Notes: generated from the letters alone by a model not told the origin. Numbered from the stretch's first letter, positions 43,257 to 51,654 are shown. The stretch is 64,000 bases of DNA from Streptomyces jeddahensis (GCF_001642995.1 NZ_LOHS01000119.1:1-64000); one strand, 5' to 3'. Numbers and translations: made by a program.

Positions 43257-45347
43257 GTGTCCCGGCGCGCACTCCCCCGCATGCTGAGCAACGGCAGCGC
43301 ACAGTTCGCCCGAGGCCGGGAACTGGCGCGGTCGGCGGCCCATGCGGCCGGCGACGTCCTCCACCCGCTGCTCGTGATCACCCACGGGCTGCGCCGGCTG
43401 GCTGCCGCCGGGCGGCGCAAGTGGGCCGCGACGCCGAAGGACCGGCGCGGGCCGCTCCTGTTCCTGGTGAGCTCTCTCCTCCTCGTCGTCGCACTGATCC
43501 CCTACGGTCCGCTGCTGACGGGCGTCGTCCTGCTGGCTGCCGCCGCCTGGACGGGCCGGGACCGCGCGACCCGGTCGGCCGCGAACGCCCCGGGCGCACC
43601 GCAGCTCAAGCGGCTCACCTCGCTCTACGAAGCGCTCGTCCCGTACTTCTCGGTCCCCGAGGACCCGAGCCCGCTGTACGCGCACGGCGGCGAGTGGAAC
43701 AAGGCCTTCGGTTCCTACGAGTTCGACGAGGCGGGCCGCATCTCGCGCCTCGAGATCCGCTACCCCGCGTACTTCACGGACGGCGAGGCCGCGTCCCGCG
43801 CGCGAATCGAGCACCTGGTGCACGCCAAGTCGGGCCGCGGCCGCGAGTACCGCTTCGACTGGGACGAGGAGGGCAACCAGCTGACCGTGTCGGTGCTGCC
43901 CCCGCTGCCCACCCACATCGCGGCTCAGCGCTTCGTGACGACGCCGGGTGAGACGGTTCTCGGCTTCACCGACCCGACGGGGGTGCCGCGGACGCTTCCC
44001 GTGGCGGACGGCGGCGGACAGCGGGACGTGCCGCCGGTCGTCTGGCGCACCGGCATCCGCTCCACAGAGCCGCATCTGCTGGCCGTCGGCCAGCCCGGCA
44101 GCGGTACGACGACCCTGCTGCGCTCCATCGCATTGCAGGCACTGCAACACGGCGACGTGCTGATCGTGGAGGGCAGCGGCACGGGCGAGTACGCCTGTCT
44201 GACGGGACGGCGCGGCGTCCTGGCCGTCGAGTGCGGGCTCGCCGGAGCGTCGGCGAGCCTGGAATGGGCGGCACACGAGACGGAGCGGCGCCTGATCGCC
44301 GCGAATCGAGCGCGCCAGGCGGGTCAGCCCGCACCGGCCGACACGAAGCGCCCGCTGTGGGTCCTCCTCGACCGGCCGAGCATCCTCGGCCACCTTGCGG
44401 CCGCTGACGGCCACAGGGATCCGCAGAGCCTGCTCCAGGTGCCCCTGCGGCACGGGCGTGCCGCCAACGTGACGGTGGTCGTCGCGGACCAGTTCGACAG
44501 TCTCGACGCACTGAGCGACGCGGTGCGCCAGCACACGCGCGCGCGGGTCGTCCTCGGCCCCGCCACACCGGAGCAGATCGAGAGCGTGCTGGGAGTCCCT
44601 CCGCACACCACCCCGACGACGGACATGGCCCCCGGCCGGGGCTACGCCCGCCTGGGCGCAGGCCCGGTACACCGCCTCCAGGTCCCGGCCACACCGGACC
44701 CGTACGACGACGCCACCAGCGAGTCCCACCGCAAGGCGGTGATGCAGCTGCTGCCGGAGCGGATGGGAGCGGCCGGCGACCGGACCGGCGCGGCCGTCCC
44801 CGGCACGGCTGTCGGCGAGCCGGAGCCGGTCGGAGCGCGGGCCGTCGTGACGGAGGCCCTCCCCCTCGTGGAGACGGCAGCCGGAGAGCGTACGGGCGAC
44901 GCCGTGCCGGTCGGGGCCTCGGCCACCGCCACGCAGGTGCGCGAGGCGAGGGTCGAGGCGCCTGTCGAGGTCGGCGCGGTTGCCGCGGCCGCCGCGGCAA
45001 CCGGAACCGACGCCGCAGGGAGGGCGGCCGAGGAAGCCGTGCCCGTGGCGACGGCAGCCGCACAGGGCGGCGCCGGAGAAACGGCCACCGGGAATCCGGG
45101 TGCGCACCGGGCACTGGTCGCCCGGGATACGGGGCATTCCGGCGCAAGCGGTTCGGCGGTGGCCGGGTCATCGACGGGAGCACCGGTGACAGGCCGGCCC
45201 GTGTCCGGATCCCAGGTCTCTCACCGGGCATCCCCCGAACCCGCCGGCGAGTCCGCGGTCGCCGAACCGGTGGTCGCCGACTCCACGGTCGCCGATTCGG
45301 CGGTCGCCGCGGCACACGTCGCAGAGGCGGCGGCCGCCGAGCGCTGA
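43257..45347 (+). CDS. FtsK/TraB-like membrane protein with degenerate Walker A
   Basis: 696-residue protein: two N-terminal membrane helices (about residues 67-100), a beta domain, then a RecA/FtsK-like fold. The Walker A position reads GQPGSGTTTLL (residues 278 onward), with Thr284 replacing the invariant Lys; Walker B is present as RPLWVLLDRPS. ATPase activity is therefore doubtful. The C-terminal 170 residues are a disordered Ala/Val/Glu tail. GTG 43257 has AGGAG upstream. It could be a chromosomal scaffold derived from conjugation ATPases; no integrase, rep or other transfer gene is nearby. Confidence 0.85.
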   Translation: MSRRALPRMLSNGSAQFARGRELARSAAHAAGDVLHPLLVITHGLRRLAAAGRRKWAATPKDRRGPLLFLVSSLLLVVALIPYGPLLTGVVLLAAAAWTGRDRATRSAANAPGAPQLKRLTSLYEALVPYFSVPEDPSPLYAHGGEWNKAFGSYEFDEAGRISRLEIRYPAYFTDGEAASRARIEHLVHAKSGRGREYRFDWDEEGNQLTVSVLPPLPTHIAAQRFVTTPGETVLGFTDPTGVPRTLPVADGGGQRDVPPVVWRTGIRSTEPHLLAVGQPGSGTTTLLRSIALQALQHGDVLIVEGSGTGEYACLTGRRGVLAVECGLAGASASLEWAAHETERRLIAANRARQAGQPAPADTKRPLWVLLDRPSILGHLAAADGHRDPQSLLQVPLRHGRAANVTVVVADQFDSLDALSDAVRQHTRARVVLGPATPEQIESVLGVPPHTTPTTDMAPGRGYARLGAGPVHRLQVPATPDPYDDATSESHRKAVMQLLPERMGAAGDRTGAAVPGTAVGEPEPVGARAVVTEALPLVETAAGERTGDAVPVGASATATQVREARVEAPVEVGAVAAAAAATGTDAAGRAAEEAVPVATAAAQGGAGETATGNPGAHRALVARDTGHSGASGSAVAGSSTGAPVTGRPVSGSQVSHRASPEPAGESAVAEPVVADSTVADSAVAAAHVAEAAAAER

Positions 45348-45365
45348 GGACCCCAGCCCTCACGC

Positions 45366-46865
45366 TCAGGCCACGAACGTCCGCGGCGCCTCCGTCCCCG
45401 TCGTCGCGCCGCTCTCGACCAGGCGCGCCGCGGCGGCGAGTCGCGTGGCGGCCTCGTCGGCCACGGCTCCGCCGACGGTGAACGGCAGCCGTACGTACCC
45501 CTCGAAGGCACCGTCGACCCCGAAGCGGGGACCGGAGGGGACGCGTACCCCCACCCGCTCACCGACTTCGGCGAGGCGCGACCCGGACAGACCGCCTGCC
45601 CGCACCCACAGCGTCAGACCGCCGGAGGGCACCGCGAACTCCCAGCCGGGCAGTTCGCGCCGCAGGGCGGCGACCAGGGCGTCGCGGTTGTCCCGGGCCT
45701 GGCCGCGGCGGAGGTCGACGGCCTCCTGCCAGCCGCCGGAGCTCAGCAGCCAGTTGACGGCCAGCTGTTCCAGTACGGGGGTGCCCAGGTCCGCGTAGGC
45801 GCGGGCGGACACCAGGCTGCGGATCACATCGGGCGCGGCCCGCACCCAGCCGATGCGCATGCCGGCCCAGAACGCCTTGCTGGCCGAGCCGACCGTGATC
45901 ACCGTCGAGCCCGCCGGGTCGAAGGCGCAGACGGGGCGCGGCATCTCCAGACCGGGGTCGAGGTGGAGTTCGCTCATGGTCTCGTCGGCGACGAGCACGG
46001 TGCCCGCCGCACGCGCGGCGTCGACGAGCCGGCGGCGCTGGTCCTCGTCGGCCAGGGCGCCCGTCGGATTGTGGAAGTCGGCCACGACGTAGGCGAGCCG
46101 CGGCGCGGCATCGCGCAGCACCTGGCGCCAGCGGTCCATGTCCCAGCCGGCGAGCCCTTCGGCCATGGCGACGGGGACGAGCCGGGCGCCGGCCTCCCGC
46201 ATCAGCTGGAGGATGTTGGCGTAGCTGGGCGACTCCACGGCGATGCGCTCGCCGCGGCCCGCGAAGAGATGGCAGATCGCGTCCATGGCGCCCATCGCGC
46301 CGGTGGTGACCATGATCTGTTCGGGCATGGTCGGGATGCCGCGTGCGGTGTACCGCTCGGCGAGCATCTGGCGCAGGGCGGGCAGGCCCGCAGGGTAGTC
46401 GCCGTGCGTGTGCGCGTACGGCGGCAGCTCCTCCAACGCGCCGTGGACGGCGCGGGTGAGCCAGGGCTCGGGTGCGGGCAGCGCGGCGCAGCCGAGGTCG
46501 ATCATGGAGCCGAGCGCCTCCGGGGGCAGGGGCTCGAGCCCGCGCGCCGGCAGCGGGTTTCCGGCGGGTACGGCGGTCCAGCTGCCCGCTCCCCTGCGGG
46601 ACTCGAGGAACCCTTCGTTGCGCAGCTCCTCGTAGGCCGCGGCCACCGTGGTGCGGCTGACGGACAGCGCCAGGGCCAGCTCGCGCTCCGCCGGCAGGCG
46701 CGCGGCGACCGGAACGCGCCCTTCGAGGACGAGCACCCGGATGCCGTCGGCGAGCGCACGGTAGGCGGGCGGCCTGCGGGTGCCGGGGCCCGCGGGACGG
46801 GCCTGCTGGGAGGTGATCAGCCGGGCGAGCTGCACCGAGCCCACCGCCGAAGTCCAGTGCGCCAT
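45366..46865 (-). CDS. MocR-type GntR/aminotransferase regulator
   Basis: 499-residue transcription regulator: an N-terminal winged helix (YRALADGIRVLVLEGRVPVAARLPAERELALALSVSRTTVAAAYEEL) is joined to a fold-type I aminotransferase domain that binds PLP. HNPTG and the Schiff-base Lys in SASKAFWAGMRIGW are visible. Such proteins sense PLP or amino compounds and usually control the divergent gene, here the YczE-like membrane protein. Direct repeats CCAGTCCAC in the intergenic region are candidate sites. ATG 46865 was chosen over an upstream frame extension. Confidence 0.92.
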   Translation of the reverse strand: MAHWTSAVGSVQLARLITSQQARPAGPGTRRPPAYRALADGIRVLVLEGRVPVAARLPAERELALALSVSRTTVAAAYEELRNEGFLESRRGAGSWTAVPAGNPLPARGLEPLPPEALGSMIDLGCAALPAPEPWLTRAVHGALEELPPYAHTHGDYPAGLPALRQMLAERYTARGIPTMPEQIMVTTGAMGAMDAICHLFAGRGERIAVESPSYANILQLMREAGARLVPVAMAEGLAGWDMDRWRQVLRDAAPRLAYVVADFHNPTGALADEDQRRRLVDAARAAGTVLVADETMSELHLDPGLEMPRPVCAFDPAGSTVITVGSASKAFWAGMRIGWVRAAPDVIRSLVSARAYADLGTPVLEQLAVNWLLSSGGWQEAVDLRRGQARDNRDALVAALRRELPGWEFAVPSGGLTLWVRAGGLSGSRLAEVGERVGVRVPSGPRFGVDGAFEGYVRLPFTVGGAVADEAATRLAAAARLVESGATTGTEAPRTFVA

Positions 46866-46870
46866 GCTTT

Positions 46871-46943
46871 CCAGTCCACCTTCCCCGAATTGGCCATGGA
46901 TGGCCTCCGCCACCAAGCCACAGAGTGTCACGGACCAGTCCAC
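46871..46943. promoter_or_regulatory. Direct repeats, candidate MocR binding sites
   Basis: CCAGTCCAC occurs at 46871-46879 and 46935-46943, and a related GTCCAGTGC lies in the first codons of the MocR gene near 46852-46860. MocR proteins typically bind direct repeats in divergent promoters. Confidence 0.45.
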
Positions 46944-46966
46944 TACTACCACCAGGGGGGCATCTC

Positions 46967-47677
46967 TTGTCCACGCCGTCCATACGCGCGAGCTCAGAGA
47001 GCGCAGAGAGCTCTGTGAAAGAGAGCTCTGTGAAGAGGCATCTCGTACGACGGCTGCTCCAGCTCTACGTCGGTCTCGCGCTGTACGGCGTGAGTTCGGC
47101 GCTCCTCGTGGAGTCAGGTCTGGGACTGGAGCCGTGGGGCGTGCTGCACCAGGGCCTCGCCGAGCTGACGGGGCTGACGATCGGGGTCGTGTCGATCATC
47201 GTGGGCGCCGCCGTGCTGCTGCTCTGGATTCCGCTGCGGCAGCGCCCGGGACTCGGCACCGTGTCGAACGTGTTCGTGATCGGCATCGCGATGGACGGCA
47301 CCCTCGCCCTGGTCCCCGAGACGCACACCCTGACGGTGCGGATCCCGCTGCTCGTGGCCGGGATCGTGCTCAACGGAGCCGCGACCGGCCTGTACATCGC
47401 GGCGAGGTTCGGACCGGGCCCGCGGGACGGCCTGATGACGGGCCTGCACCGGCGCACCGGCCGGTCGATCCGCCTGGTCCGCACGGCCATCGAGGTGGCG
47501 GTCGTGGTGACCGGCTTCGTCCTCGGCGGCACGGTCGGCGCCGGAACGGTGCTGTACGCGCTGGCGATCGGCCCCCTCGCCCAGGTCTTCCTGCGTGTCT
47601 TCGCCGTCCCCACGGCATCCGCAGGCAGCACGGTCGTTGCCGGTTCGCCACCGAACCGAGCGATACTCCGACCGTGA
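46967..47677 (+). CDS. YczE/YyaS/YitT-like membrane protein
   Basis: Integral-membrane protein of about 236 residues with roughly five helices; the family motif at the start of helix 1, RLLQLYVGLALYGVSSAL, and LEPWGVLHQGL are typical of YczE-like proteins. Function is unknown; the gene is often next to MocR regulators. Start is uncertain: TTG 46967 with GGGGGG upstream, or GTG 47015 or 47030, each preceded by a tandemly duplicated GAGAGCTCT. A shorter start would fit homologue N-termini. It overlaps the GDPD GTG by four bases. Confidence 0.83.
   Translation: MSTPSIRASSESAESSVKESSVKRHLVRRLLQLYVGLALYGVSSALLVESGLGLEPWGVLHQGLAELTGLTIGVVSIIVGAAVLLLWIPLRQRPGLGTVSNVFVIGIAMDGTLALVPETHTLTVRIPLLVAGIVLNGAATGLYIAARFGPGPRDGLMTGLHRRTGRSIRLVRTAIEVAVVVTGFVLGGTVGAGTVLYALAIGPLAQVFLRVFAVPTASAGSTVVAGSPPNRAILRP
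47006..47034 (+). repeat. Tandem duplication around the YczE-like start
   Basis: GAGAGCTCTGTGAA occurs twice (47006-47019 and 47021-47034), each giving an in-frame GTG, so it duplicates a potential start site. Confidence 0.8.
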
Positions 47678-48441
47678 CCACAGCCATACGCCACCCGTAT
47701 CTCGACCATCCGGGGCCCATCCCCTTCGCCCACCGCGGCGGAGCGGCCGACGGCCTGGAGAACACCGTGGCCGCCTTCCGGCACGCGGTCGAGCTCGGCT
47801 ACCGCTACATCGAGACCGATGTGCACGCCACCTCCGACGGCAGGCTCGTGGCCTTCCATGACGCGACGCTGGACCGGGTGACGGATGCGGGCGGCCGTAT
47901 CGCGGATCTTCCGTGGAGCGAGGTGCGGCACGCGCGCGTGGCGGGCACCGAACCGGTCCCCCTCTTCGAGGAGCTCCTCGAGACCTTCCCCGAGGTGCGT
48001 TGGAACGTCGACGTCAAGGCCGAGCCCGCGCTGCTCCCGCTGATGGACCTGATCGAGCGCACGCGCGCGTGGGACCGCATCTGCGTCGGCTCCTTCTCCG
48101 AGGCGAGGGTGGCACGGGCGCAGCGCCTCGGGGGCCCGCGCCTCGCGACCTCGTACGGCACACGGGGTGTGCTGGGCCTGCGCCTCCGGTCGATCGGTGT
48201 CCCGGCAGCGGTACGCCGCTCCGCGGTGTGCGCCCAGGTGCCCGAGACCCAGTCCGGTATCCGCGTCGTCGACCACCGCTTCGTACGCGAGGCCCACGCG
48301 CGCGGGCTGCAGGTCCACGTCTGGACCGTCAACGAGGCCGAACGGATGCACCGGCTCCTCGACCTCGGCGTGGATGGCATCATGACCGATCACATCGAGA
48401 CGCTGCGCGACGTGATGAAGGACCGCGGGATCTGGGTCTGA
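47674..48441 (+). CDS. Glycerophosphodiester phosphodiesterase
   Basis: 255-residue TIM-barrel phosphodiesterase that releases glycerol-3-phosphate from glycerophosphodiesters or acts on polar lipids. The catalytic motif HRGGAADGLENT, the metal site ETDVHAT and FHDATLDRVTDAGG are intact, with TVNEAERMHRLLDLGVDGI near the end. No signal peptide, so it is cytosolic. GTG 47674 overlaps the YczE-like stop (GTGA), so the genes are coupled. The TGGGTCTGA at the stop is repeated 14 bases later. Confidence 0.93.
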   Translation: MTTAIRHPYLDHPGPIPFAHRGGAADGLENTVAAFRHAVELGYRYIETDVHATSDGRLVAFHDATLDRVTDAGGRIADLPWSEVRHARVAGTEPVPLFEELLETFPEVRWNVDVKAEPALLPLMDLIERTRAWDRICVGSFSEARVARAQRLGGPRLATSYGTRGVLGLRLRSIGVPAAVRRSAVCAQVPETQSGIRVVDHRFVREAHARGLQVHVWTVNEAERMHRLLDLGVDGIMTDHIETLRDVMKDRGIWV

Positions 48442-48455
48442 CGAGCTGGGTCTGA
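48433..48455 (+). repeat. Duplicated 3' end of the GDPD gene
   Basis: TGGGTCTGA at 48433-48441 (last codons plus stop) recurs at 48447-48455. Confidence 0.6.
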
Positions 48456-48518
48456 CCACTCCCCGCGCGCCGCGCGGCGTCCGCGTAGGGGGAGACCGAG
48501 GGCGAAGCGAGGCCACGG

Positions 48519-49883
48519 GTGGGGACAGGACCGGGAACCGACGCCATGCCGACGGCAGCCGGCGGCGACGACGAGAAGGCCGCCCGGCGGCGCGAGCAGC
48601 GCGGCTGGTACGTCTACGACTGGGCGTGCTCGGTCTACTCGACGAGCGTGCTGACGGTGTTCCTCGGCCCCTATCTCACCGAGGTCGCCAAGTCCGCCGC
48701 GGACGCGGACGGCTTCGTGCATCCGCTCGGCATCCCGGTCCGCGCCGGCTCCTTCTTCGCGTACTCCGTGTCCGCGTCCGTGATCCTGTCGATCCTCCTG
48801 ATGCCGCTGGCGGGTGCGGCGGCCGACCGTACGGGCCGCAAGAAGCCGCTGCTCGCGGCCGCCGCCTATGTGGGCGCGGCGGCGACGGCGGGCATGTTCT
48901 TCCTGTCCGGCGACCGCTATCTGCTCGGCGGAGTGCTGCTGATCGTCGCCAACGCCTCGCTGGCGGTGTCGATGGTGCTCTACAACTCGTATCTGCCGCA
49001 GATCGCCACTCCCGAGGAGCGCGACGCGGTGTCCTCACGCGGCTGGGCCTTCGGTTACGCCTCCGGCGCGCTCGTCCTGATCGCCAATCTGGTGCTGTTC
49101 ACGGCCCATGACAGCTTCGGGGTGTCCGAGGGAACGGCGGTACGGATCTGTCTGGCCTCGGCGGGCGTGTGGTGGGGCGCCTTCACACTGGTCCCGCTGC
49201 GGCGGCTGCGCGACCGCCGGACGCCGGGCGCAGCGGCGTCCTCCCACGGCTGGCGGCAGCTGGCCGCGACCGTACGCCACATGCGCCGCCATCCCCGCAC
49301 GCTCGCCTTCCTTCTGGCGTATCTCGTCTACAACGACGGCATCCAGACCGTGATCTCGCAAGCGTCGGTCTACGGCTCCCAGGAGCTCCAGCTCGGTCAG
49401 TCGACACTGATCACCGCGGTGCTGCTGGTGCAGGTGCTGGCCGTGGCGGGCGCGCTCGGCATGGGCCGGCTGGCCCAGCGGTACGGAGCCAAGCGGACCA
49501 TTCTCGGCTCGCTGATCGCCTGGACCCTCACCATCGGGGCCGGATACTTCCTGCCCGCACGCACACCGGCCTGGTTCTTCGTGCTCGCCGCGGGCATCGG
49601 ACTGGTGCTCGGCGGCAGCCAGGCGCTGTCACGGTCGCTTTTCTCACATCTCGTACCGAGCGGTAAGGAAGCCGAGTACTTCTCTGCGTACGAGATGAGC
49701 GACCGCGGGATGTCCTGGCTCGGCCCTCTGCTGTTCGGGCTCACGTACCAGCTGACCGGCAGTTATCGGGACGCGATCATCTCGCTGGTGCTCTTCTTCG
49801 TGCTCGGTTTCGTACTCCTGGCCCGGGTTCCCGTGCGCCGTGCGGTCATGGAGGCCGGCAATCCCGTTCCCGAGCGGATTTAA
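48519..49883 (+). CDS. UMF1/Atg22-like MFS transporter
   Basis: 454-residue membrane protein of the UMF1 family of major facilitators. The start WYVYDWACSVYSTSVLTVFLGPYLTEVA and the loop AGAAADRTGRKKPLLA are typical, and about 12 helices are predicted. Substrate is unknown. The GTG at 48519 (GAGG upstream) and ATG 48546 are both possible starts. It follows the GDPD gene by 77 bases and may be co-transcribed. Confidence 0.87.
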   Translation: MGTGPGTDAMPTAAGGDDEKAARRREQRGWYVYDWACSVYSTSVLTVFLGPYLTEVAKSAADADGFVHPLGIPVRAGSFFAYSVSASVILSILLMPLAGAAADRTGRKKPLLAAAAYVGAAATAGMFFLSGDRYLLGGVLLIVANASLAVSMVLYNSYLPQIATPEERDAVSSRGWAFGYASGALVLIANLVLFTAHDSFGVSEGTAVRICLASAGVWWGAFTLVPLRRLRDRRTPGAAASSHGWRQLAATVRHMRRHPRTLAFLLAYLVYNDGIQTVISQASVYGSQELQLGQSTLITAVLLVQVLAVAGALGMGRLAQRYGAKRTILGSLIAWTLTIGAGYFLPARTPAWFFVLAAGIGLVLGGSQALSRSLFSHLVPSGKEAEYFSAYEMSDRGMSWLGPLLFGLTYQLTGSYRDAIISLVLFFVLGFVLLARVPVRRAVMEAGNPVPERI

Positions 49884-49892
49884 CACCGGGCA

Positions 49893-49919
49893 CCAAAGGG
49901 CGCTAGTGTAACCCTTTGG
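49893..49919. terminator. Stem-loop downstream of the UMF1-like transporter
   Basis: CCAAAGGG and CCCTTTGG form an 8-bp stem with an 11-base loop, ten bases after the stop. It precedes the rbpA promoter region and probably insulates it. Confidence 0.5.
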
Positions 49920-49969
49920 CCTGCCAGGCGGACCGTTACTGCGCGCCAAAGCTGTATGAGCGCTGGGTG

Positions 49970-49987
49970 ACATCTGCTGCCAGATGT
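49970..49987. promoter_or_regulatory. Inverted repeat upstream of rbpA
   Basis: ACATCTG-CTGC-CAGATGT is a perfect 7-4-7 palindrome about 65 bases upstream of the SigR-type -35 element. It could be an operator or a hairpin in a longer upstream transcript. Confidence 0.4.
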
Positions 49988-50051
49988 GACAAACCGGGCG
50001 TCGGTGGGTACAAAAAGGGGCGGCTACGACGGCGACGCATGACCCAGATCG

Positions 50052-50077
50052 GGAATCTTTACCGCCGACCGGACGTT
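50052..50077 (+). promoter_or_regulatory. SigR-type promoter of rbpA
   Basis: GGAAT (50052-50056), an 18-base spacer and GTT (50075-50077) match the thiol-oxidative-stress sigma factor SigR consensus GGAAT-N18/19-GTT. SigR control of rbpA is known in S. coelicolor. The expected start point lies about 55 bases upstream of the ATG. Confidence 0.75.
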
Positions 50078-50138
50078 GACCGGATGACGACGACAGCGAC
50101 ACCTGTCCTGTGGGCGACAAGCCCGGGAGGCACGATTC

Positions 50139-50513
50139 ATGAGTGAGCGAGCTCTTCGCGGCACGCGCCTCGTGGTGACCAGCTACGAGACGGACCGCGG
50201 CATCGACCTGGCCCCGCGCCAGGCCGTGGAGTACGCATGCGAGAAGGGGCACCGCTTCGAGATGCCCTTCTCGGTCGAGGCGGAGATCCCGCCGGAGTGG
50301 GAGTGCAAGGTCTGCGGGACGACGGCACTCCTCGTGGATGGCGACGGCCCTGAGGAGAAGAAGGCGAAGCCCGCGCGTACGCACTGGGACATGCTGATGG
50401 AGCGGCGCACTCGCGAAGAGTTGGAAGAGGTTCTCGAGGAACGGCTCGCCGTTCTCCGCTCCGGCGCCATGAACATCGCCGTGCACCCGCGGGACAGCCG
50501 CAAGTCCGCCTGA
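50139..50513 (+). CDS. rbpA: RNA polymerase-binding protein RbpA
   Basis: Essential-type actinobacterial transcription factor that binds RNA polymerase and group I/II sigma factors and stabilises the open complex. The 124-residue protein has the disordered N-terminal tail (LRGTRLVVTSYETDRGI), the core fold with EYACEKGHRFEMPFS and CKVCG, a basic linker (KKAKPARTHW) and the sigma-interaction helix RRTREELEEVLEERLAVLR. ATG 50139 is at the end of a short leader from a SigR-type promoter. A very strong terminator follows at 50540-50577. Confidence 0.97.
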   Translation: MSERALRGTRLVVTSYETDRGIDLAPRQAVEYACEKGHRFEMPFSVEAEIPPEWECKVCGTTALLVDGDGPEEKKAKPARTHWDMLMERRTREELEEVLEERLAVLRSGAMNIAVHPRDSRKSA

Positions 50514-50539
50514 CGGCCAGGCGGCCACCGAAGGCACAC

Positions 50540-50577
50540 AGCCGCGGTTGCCACACCTCGGTGTGGCAACCGCGGCT
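50540..50577 (+). terminator. Strong rho-independent-type terminator after rbpA
   Basis: AGCCGCGGTTGCCACACC pairs perfectly with GGTGTGGCAACCGCGGCT (up to 18 bp with a minimal CTCG apex), followed by GCTTTGT. It is the strongest stem in the window. Confidence 0.92.
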
Positions 50578-50583
50578 GCTTTG

Positions 50584-50930
50584 TGCGCCGGGTCTCCCCG
50601 GCCGCCTCGCGGTGCCCGGTCCCCCGGCGACCTGGCGGTCTCCAGTCCCGCCCGACCGCCTCACGGGCTCCGCCACCCGGCGGCCTCACGGGCCCCGGCA
50701 CCCCGGCGCGCTCAGGGGCGCCGGCACACCCGGCGGCCTCAGGGCTCGGTCGGCCTCACGGGCCCGGGGGACACCCGACGGCCTCACGGGCCCCGGCACC
50801 GGCACACCCGGCGGCTCCGATCTCCCGGCCGTCTCGCGTGCTCCGGCCCATCCGCCCGCCTCGCGGGCTCCGATCTCCCGGCCGCCTCGTGGAATGGGTC
50901 CAGTCGGCTGCCTCGCGCCTCTGCGGCGGG
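50584..50930. repeat. Degenerate ~25-bp tandem repeat array
   Basis: About a dozen imperfect units with core GGCCTCACGGGCCCC (exact at 50682-50696 and 50780-50794), many ending in CGGCACCC. A variant GGCTCCGATCTCCCGGCC occurs twice near 50813 and 50866. Units contain self-complementary GGCC/GGGCCC blocks. No flanking CRISPR leader or constant spacer length, so it is not CRISPR. Confidence 0.8.
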
Positions 50931-50991
50931 TCGGCTGGGCTGCTTCCGGCCTCGGCTGCCTGGCCGTGGTTGCCCGGCGGGCCGGGCCGGT

Positions 50992-51573
50992 TCAGGGCGT
51001 CAAGGGCGGGCGCGGGTCGGCGTCCGGGCGGGAGGCGGGCGGGGTGTCGTCGCGGATGACCTCGCCCTGGACGACCTTGCCGTCGGGTCGGCGTATCCGG
51101 GCCTGCTGGAAGGCGTCTCCGAAACTGCCGGGTGCGGCGGCCCCCAGCCGCCGCTCGAACGTCCGCTCCGCGTACCGGCTCAGCACCTTCTGGACCGGCG
51201 GCACCAGGCAGAGCAGGCCCACGACGTCGGAGATCAGGCCGGGCATGATCAGCAGCAGCCCGCCGAGCATCGTCAGCGCGTTGCCGCTGCCGCGCCGGTC
51301 CGCCGCCGGGACCGCGGCCGTCTGCTGTTGCTGCAGCGCCTCACTCAGACGCCGGAAGGCCCGGCGCCCGGCGCGCTTGATGAGCACGGATCCCAGCACG
51401 ATCCCGCCGATCAGCAGCAGAAAGACGGTGAACCCGCCTGCCGTGTCCGCCACGACGGTCAGCAGCCAGATCTCCAGTACCAGCCACGCGGCGATGCCGA
51501 GCGGCAGAAAGGAGCGCGGTCGGGAGCGCCGGGGCCGGGCGGGGTTCGTGGAGGGCGTCGCGCCAGTCATCAT
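50992..51573 (-). CDS. fxsA: FxsA-family membrane protein
   Basis: 193-residue inner-membrane protein of the FxsA family, named for relief of phage T7 F exclusion in E. coli; function in actinobacteria is unknown. Hydrophobic helices lie in FLPLGIAAWLVLEIWLLTVVA, VFLLLIGGIVLGSVLI and a third in LGGLLLIMPGLISDVVGLLCLVP, the family hallmark. ATG 51573 is followed at once by another ATG, which is an equal start candidate. It follows the ppm gene on the same strand. Confidence 0.9.
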   Translation of the reverse strand: MMTGATPSTNPARPRRSRPRSFLPLGIAAWLVLEIWLLTVVADTAGGFTVFLLLIGGIVLGSVLIKRAGRRAFRRLSEALQQQQTAAVPAADRRGSGNALTMLGGLLLIMPGLISDVVGLLCLVPPVQKVLSRYAERTFERRLGAAAPGSFGDAFQQARIRRPDGKVVQGEVIRDDTPPASRPDADPRPPLTP

Positions 51574-51654
51574 GGTCCCAGTGTGCCGGTGCCGGGCTCA
51601 GGCCCGCGTAAGCGGCCGGCCCCCACGGGAACGGCGGCCCCGGCACAAGAGGAC

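Larger units (their letters stand above)
50514..50991. other. Terminator plus degenerate repeat array between rbpA and fxsA
   Basis: 478 bases without a gene. After the rbpA terminator (50540-50577) comes a region of imperfect tandem repeats to about 50930. Long open frames cross it in several phases but only translate the repeats (Pro/Gly/Arg-rich) and are not believable genes. The convergent fxsA gene ends at 50992. Confidence 0.7.

Noticed and set aside
43013..45347. Integrated conjugative element from the TraB-like gene
   Set aside because: No integrase, excisionase, rep or attachment-site repeats; neighbours are ordinary chromosomal genes and the P-loop is degenerate.
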